From: Chryseobacterium nakagawai
GTDB taxonomy: Bacteria > Bacteroidota > Bacteroidia > Flavobacteriales > Weeksellaceae
Direction of reading: 5' to 3'
Length of the DNA stretch: 64,000 nucleotides
NCBI RefSeq assembly: GCF_900637665.1
Contig: NZ_LR134386.1
Span: 5,386,501 to 5,450,500, forward strand
Below, in pieces: positions 25,756 to 34,129 of this stretch. The position numbers and the translations under genes are program-made. The notes under the pieces were generated by a model, which was given only the letters and a program-made list of their open reading frames with translations, was not told the DNA's origin and searched no databases. Position 1 is the stretch's first letter. Each line of letters starts with the position of its first letter.

Positions 25756-27447
25756 CTATTTACTGATTTTTTTATTGGTTTTATTAAGATATTTTTCAAT
25801 CATTTTCTGATCCGGAACAGTCGTTATTTCTTTGGTAAGAGCCTTTTCAAACTCTAATTTGGCTTTTAGATATTCTTTTTTATAATAATAGTATTTTCCA
25901 CTCAAAAAATAGACTTTCCAGAAGTCAGGATTTAAAGATTCATAATAAGGAATGGCATCATCTGTTAATGCAATATCCTTATTTTCTGTAGCATCATTGA
26001 TTTCCTTGCTCAGCATTCTAGATATTTCGTAATTCTCAAATTCTTCAGAGTCTGCAAAGGAATCGCGAGGGATATTCAATTGTGACTTTGAAAAGTTATT
26101 GGCCTGTAATGTTTTACCTGAAAATATTTCATTGAGATCATAGCAAACAAATTCGCCCAACTGATAGGGATTGGATGATACCCAAGCCAGTTTCTTTTCA
26201 GGTGAAAATATAACCGCATGATGTGCCAATAATTGGTTTAATGCTTTTTCATTTCCATAACCAATACTTTTATCTTTTAAACCAGAGCGATTCCTTAAAA
26301 TAGAAGCTATTTTCTCCGGATTTAATTTTTTTTCTTCCTGTAAAAGTTCCTGTAATTTTTCATAACGGTACGCCGAGTGGCTCTCTTCAATTTGTTTTTG
26401 ATTTTTTACATCATGTTTATAAGCGTCAGACTGAAAATGATTGGTGCAAAGCACTTTACTTGTATTTTGAACTCTATATACTCCGAAGTTTTTCGGTGAG
26501 ACTTCAATAATTACTGCATTTTTATCATGAGCACTTCCTACTAAGATGGATTCTGAAACAAATACATGTCTTTTTTTAGCAATAGCAATCGCTTCATCTA
26601 TATTTTTAGCATATTGTAGAATCTCTCTTGTTACCAGAGAAATGGGAGTTTTTGCCGTCAGAGGAATTCTTGATTTTCCGGCATTGATCGTTACGGTGAT
26701 TCCTTCTTTATTCATTCCGGAAACCACACCGATCATTCCCGGCCAACTTACTGACATATAAGGAAATCCGTCTTCCGGTTCTACAAATTCAACCAACTTA
26801 TTTTGGGCAAACTCGTCTCCTACGTAAAAATCGAAGTTTCTTCCGATCAGCATATTCCCATCTTCCGTATTCTCGTTCCAGACCGCCAGAGAAGTACAAC
26901 CTACCATCGCAAGATCCTGCATCGCATGCCCAATATCATGAGCTCCATGCAAATACAGATTTCTCAGATATCTTGGTGCAATAAAATCATACCGATCAGA
27001 TGAATATTGTGACAACCCATACAATTCTGCCTGATAATCTTCTCTTACATTGAGATACATTTTACGATTGTACCACTTTAAGAAGATATTTAAAAGTTTC
27101 TGCTTAAATTTTGAAGGAACAAAGCCTTCTACTTTGGAGAAGAAAATTTCCTCCTGTTTCTGCATCAGATCCTGAGTTAACGCTCCGTTGTTATATCCTA
27201 ATTGCAAAGGGTTTCCTTTAATATAAAGCTCCCAAAGCTGTTGTTTATTTTTGGTGAGAACATTTTGATTATAGCTAAAGGTACTGTCATTGATCCTGGT
27301 AACCTTCGGAATTTCCAATGCATATTGTTTGACATCAGGAAGGTGATGAATAGATTTTGATACTCCACAAGAGCTCAGGAGAAAGAAAAAAAGGAAGGAG
27401 ATAAGAGGCCTTTTATATGACAGATGTTGGATATTAGTTTTTTTCAC
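25756..27447 (-). CDS. C45-type Ntn-hydrolase/acyltransferase lipoprotein with C-terminal helical repeats
   Basis: 563 residues, starting at GTG 27447; no in-frame ATG precedes the signal. Lipobox FFFLLSSC puts the lipid on C27, so it is membrane-attached outside the cytoplasm. The nucleophile Cys184 in MVGCTSLAVW, followed by GRNFDFY, matches the acyl-CoA:6-aminopenicillanate acyltransferase (C45) fold, although here the Cys is internal and would need processing. The last 100 residues (FWKVYFLSGKYYYYKKEYLKA) look like a TPR. It could transfer or hydrolyse acyl groups in the periplasm, making it a candidate for ester formation or turnover of flexirubin. Confidence 0.8.
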   Translation of the reverse strand: MKKTNIQHLSYKRPLISFLFFFLLSSCGVSKSIHHLPDVKQYALEIPKVTRINDSTFSYNQNVLTKNKQQLWELYIKGNPLQLGYNNGALTQDLMQKQEEIFFSKVEGFVPSKFKQKLLNIFLKWYNRKMYLNVREDYQAELYGLSQYSSDRYDFIAPRYLRNLYLHGAHDIGHAMQDLAMVGCTSLAVWNENTEDGNMLIGRNFDFYVGDEFAQNKLVEFVEPEDGFPYMSVSWPGMIGVVSGMNKEGITVTINAGKSRIPLTAKTPISLVTREILQYAKNIDEAIAIAKKRHVFVSESILVGSAHDKNAVIIEVSPKNFGVYRVQNTSKVLCTNHFQSDAYKHDVKNQKQIEESHSAYRYEKLQELLQEEKKLNPEKIASILRNRSGLKDKSIGYGNEKALNQLLAHHAVIFSPEKKLAWVSSNPYQLGEFVCYDLNEIFSGKTLQANNFSKSQLNIPRDSFADSEEFENYEISRMLSKEINDATENKDIALTDDAIPYYESLNPDFWKVYFLSGKYYYYKKEYLKAKLEFEKALTKEITTVPDQKMIEKYLNKTNKKISK

Positions 27448-27458
27448 GATTGTCTTAA

Positions 27459-28976
27459 TTAAGTCATTGAATGCAAGCGACTGTCAATCGTTTCTTTTCC
27501 CAGAATTTCAGCACAGGTATTGAATGCACCAATGGTTACTCCCAAAATTCCGTGCATATTCACAGATTGGCCTGTCAGAAACAGATTATCAATTTTTGTA
27601 CGGGGAGAAACCATGGTTTTAAGCGGGTTATCCGAATTTTTCATATAACCATACATATTTCCCTCAAAGCTTCCAATATAATCACGATAAGATAAAGGAG
27701 TAGAGGTATATATCCGCTGAATAGCATGTTTTAAACCAGGAATCTTATTTTCCAGAGCGTCAATCATTTTTTCAGTTTTTTCAAGTTTGAACTTTTCATA
27801 CTGTTCTCCTCTTTCATGTTCATCAGCTACGGTATTGACTGTATTTTCCCATTGTTTAACCTCATCAAAATCCATATAAGAAATTGCCGTAAGACTTTCT
27901 GCAAACTCAGGATACTGCTTTGATGGTGTAGATGAAAGCATATAGGTCTCCGGCCAGGCTTCTTTATGGTAACGGTAGGCATTCCAGACCTGTTCTTCTG
28001 AGGAATAATGATAGATATTATAATTAAAATTGGGCAAACAGTGAGGTTTTAAAACGAGATAAACACTGAAACAGGACGAAACCGGCTGCCAACTTAAAAC
28101 CCTGTTCAGAAAAGATTTTTTCAGTCTTTCTTCTCCAATCAGCTTAATGGCAGAACGAATTTCAATATTGGAAATAAACTTCTTTGCGGCATATTCTTTC
28201 CCTGTCTTTGTCTTTACAGAAGTCAGTGTATTATTTTCATTAAAAATAAATTCAGAAACTTCTGAATGTTTGTGAACTTCAGCTCCATACTGACGAAGTT
28301 TTCGAATGAGCAATCTGGATATCTGACTCCCTCCTCTTACACATTTATAGGCACTTTGTATGTAAGAATTCACCGTCAAAGCATGCACATAAAAAGGAAC
28401 ATTTTCCGAATCTCCGGCATACAGGAAATTAGATCCTAATAAAACTGCCTGAAGTCTTTTATTCTGGGTTACAGATTCTATAAACCTTTTGGTATTTAAA
28501 TGCAGAATCTCTTCATTATAATTATCTTTTCCTACTACCTGATATCTTGGAAACTGACTGCATACATACTGAATCTCCTCACAATAATTTTCAAGGTTTT
28601 CTTTTTCTTCAGGAAAATAGACAGATAATTGTTCTACAAAGTTTTGATAACCCTGGGCATGAGGATATTCAACAGCATCATCTCCGAATGAAATTCTATC
28701 ATAGCCATCTTCATCCATCTTCTGAAGCTCCAGCTCATCCATAATTTCCAGATAGGAGAAAAAACGGTTCAGATTCTGCCCTTTTGAAAGACCACCTAAA
28801 TAATGAACTCCGGTATCAAAAATAAGTTTGTCCCTTGAAAAAGTCTGCAGATTTCCGCCATACTGATTATTTTTCTCCAGAACACAAACCTTCAGGCCTT
28901 CTTTCGCTAAAACAAGAGCTGAAACAAGACCTCCCAATCCGCTGCCGATTACAAGTATGTCATATTCTTTTTTCAA
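27459..28976 (-). CDS. FAD-dependent oxidoreductase, phytoene-desaturase/retinol-saturase-like
   Basis: 505 residues from a TTG start at 28976; no ATG lies near and the FAD motif follows at once. The N-terminal Rossmann motif is DILVIGSGLGGLVSALVLAK, with an acidic residue ending beta-2 (VCVLEKN). The C-terminal FLTGQSVNMHGILGVTIGAF is the second FAD-binding stretch typical of CrtI-like enzymes. Members desaturate, saturate or isomerise polyenes. In this cluster it may adjust the polyene chain or alkyl chains of the resorcinol (inference). It is 11 bp upstream of the C45 gene, so the two form one unit. Confidence 0.85.
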   Translation of the reverse strand: MKKEYDILVIGSGLGGLVSALVLAKEGLKVCVLEKNNQYGGNLQTFSRDKLIFDTGVHYLGGLSKGQNLNRFFSYLEIMDELELQKMDEDGYDRISFGDDAVEYPHAQGYQNFVEQLSVYFPEEKENLENYCEEIQYVCSQFPRYQVVGKDNYNEEILHLNTKRFIESVTQNKRLQAVLLGSNFLYAGDSENVPFYVHALTVNSYIQSAYKCVRGGSQISRLLIRKLRQYGAEVHKHSEVSEFIFNENNTLTSVKTKTGKEYAAKKFISNIEIRSAIKLIGEERLKKSFLNRVLSWQPVSSCFSVYLVLKPHCLPNFNYNIYHYSSEEQVWNAYRYHKEAWPETYMLSSTPSKQYPEFAESLTAISYMDFDEVKQWENTVNTVADEHERGEQYEKFKLEKTEKMIDALENKIPGLKHAIQRIYTSTPLSYRDYIGSFEGNMYGYMKNSDNPLKTMVSPRTKIDNLFLTGQSVNMHGILGVTIGAFNTCAEILGKETIDSRLHSMT

Positions 28977-29127
28977 AGGAGGATGTGCTTTTTTTAAATT
29001 AAGAAATTTGGATATTATTTTATGATTATTGTACAGGAAAATCCTATTTGAACAATATCATTTTTGAATTTCACTTCCTTAATATTTTTGAGTTTTTATT
29101 AGTTTTTAGGGAATAAAAATAGAAAAA

Positions 29128-30012
29128 TTAATCAACATCATCCCAAAAATCAAAATAATTAAACCATTGAAGCGGATATTTTTTAAGCATGGTTTCAAGA
29201 TTCTGAACGTAAGACTGTAAAAGCCCTTGAGAATCCCGGTTCTTGATATTCTGTGCTACTCGTGCATACAAATGGTAATGAAGGTTGTTTTCTTTCATCA
29301 CATAAACATATACCACAGGTACTCCTAAACGGGACGCAATGAGGAATGGACCGGCCGGAAATTTGGCACTTTTTCCTAATAAATCGGCTTCCAGAAATTT
29401 TGATCCTTCAAAGTAACGGTCACCTGTAAAACAGATCAGTTCATTATTGGACAAAGCCTGGTTAATTTCAAAGATATGCGACATATCTTCTTTGACATAA
29501 ATGAATTTGATATTGCTCTTTTTTACGGAAACGCTCTCCAGATATTCCTTGATAACAGTGACCTCCTGATCTGTAGTGACCAGATTAATCTGACAGTCAA
29601 AGTCTATATCTGCAAAGAAATGCTCTGCCACTTCAAAGTTTCCGATGTGAGCACTGATAAGTACTCCACCTTTCTTAGCAGCCAAAAGATTTCTCAGGTT
29701 TTCAATACCGTCAAATTCATAGGTATATTTATCTCTCAAACCTGCGGAAATAGCTGTTTTATCGATCAGAACCTGTCCGAAGGTGAAATAGCTTTTAAAA
29801 ATAGAGCGCTTAGCCTTCCAATAGCTGAAATTCAGTCTTTTTTGGAAATAATACAGAATATATTGGTTGCTTTTTTTCTGAAACAGAACGTAATAAGCAG
29901 CCACAAGGTACAATACGAGATATGAACTTCTGATTCCGATATTTCTAATACACCAGACGAATATCCTGTAGCCCAGCACCGTCCCTTTAGATTTACCTTT
30001 CCACTTGTTCAT
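29128..30012 (-). CDS. LpxL/HtrB-like acyltransferase
   Basis: 294 residues with an N-terminal hydrophobic segment (about 28-46). The catalytic H-x4-E motif is H122-I-G-N-F-E127 (ISAHIGNFEVAE). The family transfers acyl chains from ACP to lipid A precursors on the inner face of the inner membrane. Homologues in aryl-polyene clusters (ApeK-like) are thought to attach the polyene to a lipid. It is placed next to an ACP gene and a KS gene, so it is a strong candidate for moving an ACP-bound chain here. A housekeeping LpxL is less likely in this setting. Confidence 0.85.
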   Translation of the reverse strand: MNKWKGKSKGTVLGYRIFVWCIRNIGIRSSYLVLYLVAAYYVLFQKKSNQYILYYFQKRLNFSYWKAKRSIFKSYFTFGQVLIDKTAISAGLRDKYTYEFDGIENLRNLLAAKKGGVLISAHIGNFEVAEHFFADIDFDCQINLVTTDQEVTVIKEYLESVSVKKSNIKFIYVKEDMSHIFEINQALSNNELICFTGDRYFEGSKFLEADLLGKSAKFPAGPFLIASRLGVPVVYVYVMKENNLHYHLYARVAQNIKNRDSQGLLQSYVQNLETMLKKYPLQWFNYFDFWDDVD

Positions 30013-30037
30013 ACATACAGTTTGCTAATATAAAAGA

Positions 30038-30089
30038 GTACCAATGTAACAATATCTCTGAGTATCCTCTTCTATTATTACATTGGTAC
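30038..30089. repeat. Foldback intergenic repeat, copy 3 of 4
   Basis: Arms GTACCAATGTAACAAT (30038-30053) and ATTATTACATTGGTAC (30074-30089) pair at 15 of 16 positions around a 20-nt loop. It fills the gap between the LpxL-like gene and the second ACP gene. Confidence 0.85.
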
Positions 30090-30117
30090 ATTGTAAGGAA
30101 TATAGATTATTTAATAA

Positions 30118-30372
30118 CTATGCGTTTTTTGCAACGATCTTATTTTCAATCGTTGTATAGAAATCATCAAATGTTACCATTTTCTTGAAGTCTGCTTCTC
30201 CTAATTTCACTCCGAAATTGGATTCAATCACTACGACCATGTCAATATAATCTAAACTGTCTAGTCCCAGTGTATTTTTAAGGTTGGCATCATTACTGAT
30301 TTCATCTCCGTCAACTTCAAATTCGTTAACAAGAAAATCATTAACAATAGCAACAATTTTTTCCCTTTCCAT
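30118..30372 (-). CDS. Acyl carrier protein (second of the cluster)
   Basis: 84 residues from the ATG at 30372; a TTG 12 bp upstream would overlap the KS gene and is not needed. Ser39 in NTLGLDSLDYIDM is the phosphopantetheine site. It differs clearly from the ACP at 18890 (basic end IVAKNA, DSL instead of DSI), so the two probably have separate duties, for example starter loading versus elongation. It follows the KS gene by four bases. Confidence 0.92.
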   Translation of the reverse strand: MEREKIVAIVNDFLVNEFEVDGDEISNDANLKNTLGLDSLDYIDMVVVIESNFGVKLGEADFKKMVTFDDFYTTIENKIVAKNA

Positions 30373-30376
30373 GTTT

Positions 30377-31597
30377 TTAATCAAATTTTTTAACTATTAA
30401 TGCAGAATTGGTTCCCCCGAACCCAAAAGAATTCGACAAAAATACATCAATTTTTTGATTTTTTGTTTTGGAGACTAAATTTATCTTTTTAGCCTCATTA
30501 TCAGGGTTTTCCAGATTTATATTCGGGGCTACAAAATCATTCTGCATCATCAGAATTGAATAAATAACTTCACTCGCACCAGCCATCCAGCACTCGTGTC
30601 CCGTCATGGATTTCGTAGAGCTTACAGGAACTTCGCTTCCAAAAATCTCATAGATGGCTTTCGCTTCATTAGCGTCACCAATTGGAGTAGAAGTGGCATG
30701 AGCGTTAATATAATCGATGTCTGAAGCTTTCAATCCGGATTGTTTCAAAGCTCTATCCATCGCTAAAGCCGGTCCGTCAACATTTGGAGTTGAAATATGT
30801 CCTCCATTGGATGAAAAACCATATCCTATTATTTCAGCAATGATAGGAGCTCCTCTTCTTTGGGCAGATTCAAGACTTTCAACGATTAATGAGGCAGCTC
30901 CCCCACTTGGAATTAAGCCATCTCTATCGGCATCAAAAGGCCTTGAAGCTTTTGTAGGTTCGTCTTCTCTTGCTGAGAAAACTCCTAATCCATCAAAACT
31001 CGCCATAGAGTATTTGTTGGTTTCCTGAGCACCACCACAAATAATCATATCCTGAAAGCCATTCTTAATCATCATGTAAGCAAGCCCTAAAGAATGCGAG
31101 CCACTTGCACAGGCTGCACTGATAGTAAGATTAATCCCTTTCAGTTTAAAAATAGTAGAAAGGTTCATCGTTACTGTAGAATTCATTGATTTAAAGATCG
31201 CTCCCGATCCCATCAATGTAGTATCTTTCTTTTCCCTTGCAATGTCTATAGATTCTACTACTGCCTTGGAAACACTGTCATTGCCGTACAAGATCCCAAC
31301 TTCATGGGTATCTAAAAAAGTTTCATCAAGATTAGCCTGCTTCAAGGCATCAAGGGTAGCAAGATAAGCATATTCACTTTCTTCACCCATGCTTACACGC
31401 TGGCGTCTGTTCAGGAGATTCTTTAAATCAGGTTTCGGAACTGTTCCTGTAAGCCCTGACCTGAAACCGAATTCTTTTCTATCCTGATCTAAGACAATAC
31501 CAGATTTTCCTTGATATAGGGATTCCCTGACCTCTTCTAAAGACGTCCCGATGCAGGAATAAATTCCCATTCCGGTAATTACAACCCTATTTTCCAT
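30377..31597 (-). CDS. Beta-ketoacyl-ACP synthase, FabF-like
   Basis: 406 residues. C163 (AACASGSHSL), H300 (INAHATSTPIGD) and H334 (SMTGHECWMAGA) make a complete elongating triad; the GHECWMAGASE variant is characteristic of one aryl-polyene KS group. It is adjacent to its own ACP and to FabG, so this minus-strand set (KR, KS, ACP, acyltransferase) forms a self-contained elongation module that may start the polyene or make alkyl chains. Confidence 0.9.
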   Translation of the reverse strand: MENRVVITGMGIYSCIGTSLEEVRESLYQGKSGIVLDQDRKEFGFRSGLTGTVPKPDLKNLLNRRQRVSMGEESEYAYLATLDALKQANLDETFLDTHEVGILYGNDSVSKAVVESIDIAREKKDTTLMGSGAIFKSMNSTVTMNLSTIFKLKGINLTISAACASGSHSLGLAYMMIKNGFQDMIICGGAQETNKYSMASFDGLGVFSAREDEPTKASRPFDADRDGLIPSGGAASLIVESLESAQRRGAPIIAEIIGYGFSSNGGHISTPNVDGPALAMDRALKQSGLKASDIDYINAHATSTPIGDANEAKAIYEIFGSEVPVSSTKSMTGHECWMAGASEVIYSILMMQNDFVAPNINLENPDNEAKKINLVSKTKNQKIDVFLSNSFGFGGTNSALIVKKFD

Positions 31598-31612
31598 TTG
31601 TATATATTGAAT

Positions 31613-31700
31613 TTAACAATGTATCAGTCTAGCCATGTAACAATATTCTTATTGAACTTCAATAAACATTAATACACTGGTACATTGGTATATTGTTAGA
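31613..31700. repeat. Foldback intergenic repeat, copy 4 of 4
   Basis: Imperfect inverted repeat: TTAACAATGTATCAG on the left and TACATTGGTATATTGTTAGA on the right, with about 19 of 28 positions pairing. It fills the gap between the fabG-like gene and the KS gene. Confidence 0.75.
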
Positions 31701-31704
31701 TTAT

Positions 31705-32436
31705 TTACGAGTAAATTCCGCCGTTAATATTAATCACTTCTCCTGTAATGTATGAAGATTTCCTGGATGCTAAAAATACTACAAGATCTGCAACCTCTTC
31801 TGCTTCTCCAAATCTGTTGGCAGGAATCATGGCCTTCAATTCATCTTCATTGAATTCTTGGGTCATATCTGTTTTAATAAAACCAGGAGCTACTGCATTT
31901 ACTGTAATATTTCTTTTGGCAACCTCCTGAGCAAGAGCTTTTGTAGCTCCTACCAATGCCCCTTTAGCTGCTGAATAATTGGTTTGACCAGCCGCTCCTT
32001 TTACTCCGGACACAGAAACCATATTGATGATCCTTCCATATTTGTTACGAAGCAGCTTTTGAATAAAGAAATTAGTAACATTGAAAAACCCGTCTAAGCT
32101 TGTATTGATCACACTACTCCAGTCTTCTTTCTGCATCCACATAAACAAACCGTCTCTTGTAATTCCGGCATTATTAACGATAACCTCTACCAGTGCTTCA
32201 GGATTATTGTCCTGCCAGGCTGTTAATACCTGTTGTACTTCTTCAGTATTTCCTACATCAAATTTAAGGATTTCCCCTGTAGCTCCCAATTCTTCTACTT
32301 TAGCCAAAGTTTCTTTTGCTGCAGCTTCATTGGAAGTGTAGTTAATGAGTATATGGTAATTCTTCTCTTCAGCCAGTTTTATACAGATCGCCCTCCCGAT
32401 TCCTCTGGAGCCTCCTGTTACAATTGCACATTTCAT
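31705..32436 (-). CDS. 3-oxoacyl-ACP reductase (FabG-like SDR)
   Basis: 243 residues, short-chain dehydrogenase. NADPH motif TGGSRGIGRA (7-16), NNAG (88-91), and catalytic S141, Y154 and K158 (NYSAAKGA). It reduces 3-ketoacyl-ACP to 3-hydroxyacyl-ACP, the step between the cluster's ketosynthases and dehydratases, equivalent to ApeQ. It is the only ketoreductase seen in the cluster, so it must serve every KS here unless housekeeping FabG helps. Confidence 0.9.
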   Translation of the reverse strand: MKCAIVTGGSRGIGRAICIKLAEEKNYHILINYTSNEAAAKETLAKVEELGATGEILKFDVGNTEEVQQVLTAWQDNNPEALVEVIVNNAGITRDGLFMWMQKEDWSSVINTSLDGFFNVTNFFIQKLLRNKYGRIINMVSVSGVKGAAGQTNYSAAKGALVGATKALAQEVAKRNITVNAVAPGFIKTDMTQEFNEDELKAMIPANRFGEAEEVADLVVFLASRKSSYITGEVININGGIYS

Positions 32437-32510
32437 GCGTTAGTGTTTATTTTGTTTTAGTTTTTTTAAGTTACCTTGTTTTTTAAAAGACAATTGACTA
32501 CTCCTAATAG

Positions 32511-34031
32511 TTACATTGTCTTTAAATATTTCTTTACTTCCTCCAGATACGGATACATCACCATATCATCTGAGAAAGCAGGAATTATTTTTCTGATCGC
32601 ATCATACAACTCTTTTGTAGACGATGAAACTTCATTCTGAAAACCAAGATATTCAATAGCCTGAACAATGGTAATTGCTTCAATAGCCAATACTTCAAAA
32701 GCATTTTCTATCACCTTTCTACAGATCACGGCAGCGTTGGTTCCCATGCTTACGATATCCTGATTGTCATTATTATTCGGAATACTGTGAACATACATAG
32801 GATTAGACAACATTTGATTTTCTGCTGTAGTGGAAGTCGCTGTAAACTGTACTCCCTGCATGCCGAAATTGAACCCTAATTTACCTAAATTTACAAAAGG
32901 TGGCAAAATTTCGTTGATTTTCGCATTTAAAAGATAGTTTAACTGTCTTTCTGCAAGCATGGTAAGCTTTGTTACTACAATTTTCAGCTTGTCCATTTCC
33001 AAAGAGATATAATCTCCGTGGAAATTTCCACCGTGGTAAACATGTTGATCTTCAACATTAATGATCGGGTTATCATTCGCAGAGTTTATTTCATTTTCAA
33101 GAACCTTCTCTGTATACTCCAATGTATCTAATACCGGACCTAAAATCTGAGGAACACATCTTAAAGAATAATATTCCTGAACTTTTTCTTTGAATACTTT
33201 TTCCTGTTCTTCAAAGTGGGTATATAAATGGTCTGCTCTTTTTCTGATCAGTTTACTATCAGCAAGATGCGCACGCATTCTCTCGGCAACTTTTTGCTGA
33301 CCGTAGTGTCTTTTTGTACCATTTAAGGTTTCTGAAAAATGATCGTCATAAGCCTGAACAATTTCATTGATGGCACAGGAAAGCTTAATGGAAATATCTG
33401 TCAGCTGATTCGCTTTATAAGCATTTACAATACCAATTCCTGACATTACGGAAGTTCCGTTCATCAAGGCAAGCCCTTCACGGATCTCCACCTGAATTGG
33501 TTTCAGATCTTCGATTTCAAAAACCTCTTTGGTCAGTTTTCTTTCTCCTTTATAGAAAACTTCTCCTTCCCCTATCAGCACCAAAGCAAGATGAGCCAGT
33601 TGAACAAGGTCTCCACTTGCTCCTACTCCTCCATGTTCAAAAATTAAGGGGGTAATATCTCTGTTGATCAATTCCTGAAGAAGATAAATAACAGATTCAT
33701 GCACTCCTGAATTTCCTAATGATAAAGTATTCATTCTGGCCAGCATACAAGCTTTTACTTCCTGGGCAGGCAAAGGATTTCCGATTCCGGAAGAGTGGCT
33801 TCTTATCAGGTTATACTGAAGCTGGTGAGTATCCTCATCACTGATCTTGAATTGTGCCATTGGCCCAAAACCGGTATTCACTCCGTATATTACTTTATTT
33901 TTTGAAAATTCCTTTAAAAACTGAAAACTTGCATTCACTCTTGACAAAAGTGATTCATCCAGTTCTATTTTTTCATTTTCAATGATAATTTTTTGAAAGT
34001 CTTTCAGTTCTAAAAAGTTATTTATTTTCAT
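32511..34031 (-). CDS. Tyrosine ammonia-lyase (HAL/PAL family)
   Basis: 506 residues from the ATG at 34031 (the codon before it is TTG). The MIO-forming A138-S-G140 triad is in FEHGGVGASGDLVQL. Active-site signatures are YGVNTGFGP (about 49-57), NLIRSHSSG (about 74-82) and IPNNNDNQDIVSMG. The pattern closely matches the characterised tyrosine ammonia-lyase of Flavobacterium johnsoniae, which converts L-tyrosine to 4-coumarate and ammonia. In flexirubin synthesis 4-coumarate is the starter of the aryl polyene. Histidine ammonia-lyase is the main alternative, but the pigment context and residue pattern favour tyrosine. Confidence 0.88.
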   Translation of the reverse strand: MKINNFLELKDFQKIIIENEKIELDESLLSRVNASFQFLKEFSKNKVIYGVNTGFGPMAQFKISDEDTHQLQYNLIRSHSSGIGNPLPAQEVKACMLARMNTLSLGNSGVHESVIYLLQELINRDITPLIFEHGGVGASGDLVQLAHLALVLIGEGEVFYKGERKLTKEVFEIEDLKPIQVEIREGLALMNGTSVMSGIGIVNAYKANQLTDISIKLSCAINEIVQAYDDHFSETLNGTKRHYGQQKVAERMRAHLADSKLIRKRADHLYTHFEEQEKVFKEKVQEYYSLRCVPQILGPVLDTLEYTEKVLENEINSANDNPIINVEDQHVYHGGNFHGDYISLEMDKLKIVVTKLTMLAERQLNYLLNAKINEILPPFVNLGKLGFNFGMQGVQFTATSTTAENQMLSNPMYVHSIPNNNDNQDIVSMGTNAAVICRKVIENAFEVLAIEAITIVQAIEYLGFQNEVSSSTKELYDAIRKIIPAFSDDMVMYPYLEEVKKYLKTM

Positions 34032-34056
34032 CAATTAAAAGTAATAGTTGATAATT

Positions 34057-34089
34057 TTGTAAAATATTAATTATTTGTCACTAATTTTG
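34057..34089 (+). promoter_or_regulatory. Promoter of the halogenase-like gene
   Basis: TTG (34057-34059) and TAATTTTG (34082-34089) with a 22-bp spacer. The -7 box ends 40 bp before the ATG at 34130. Confidence 0.6.
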
Positions 34090-34092
34090 CGG

Positions 34093-34100
34093 CAAAGATA
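34093..34100 (-). promoter_or_regulatory. Divergent -7 element for the tyrosine ammonia-lyase gene
   Basis: On the minus strand TATCTTTG matches TAnnTTTG. The nearest upstream TTG (34125-34127) is 24 bp away, one more than the usual range. It lies 3 bp from the plus-strand -7 box, so the two promoters diverge from one short region. Confidence 0.45.
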
Positions 34101-34129
34101 AAAGTTATTATTAAAATAAAAAATCAAAG

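Noticed and set aside
32490..32530. Terminator after the tyrosine ammonia-lyase gene (AAAGACAAT...ATTGTCTTT)
   Set aside because: Nine-bp arms exist but one lies in the end of the coding region, the loop is about 20 nt and no T-run follows on the minus strand.
32511..34031. Histidine ammonia-lyase for histidine breakdown
   Set aside because: No hut genes are near, and sequence pattern and pigment context match tyrosine ammonia-lyase of flexirubin producers.
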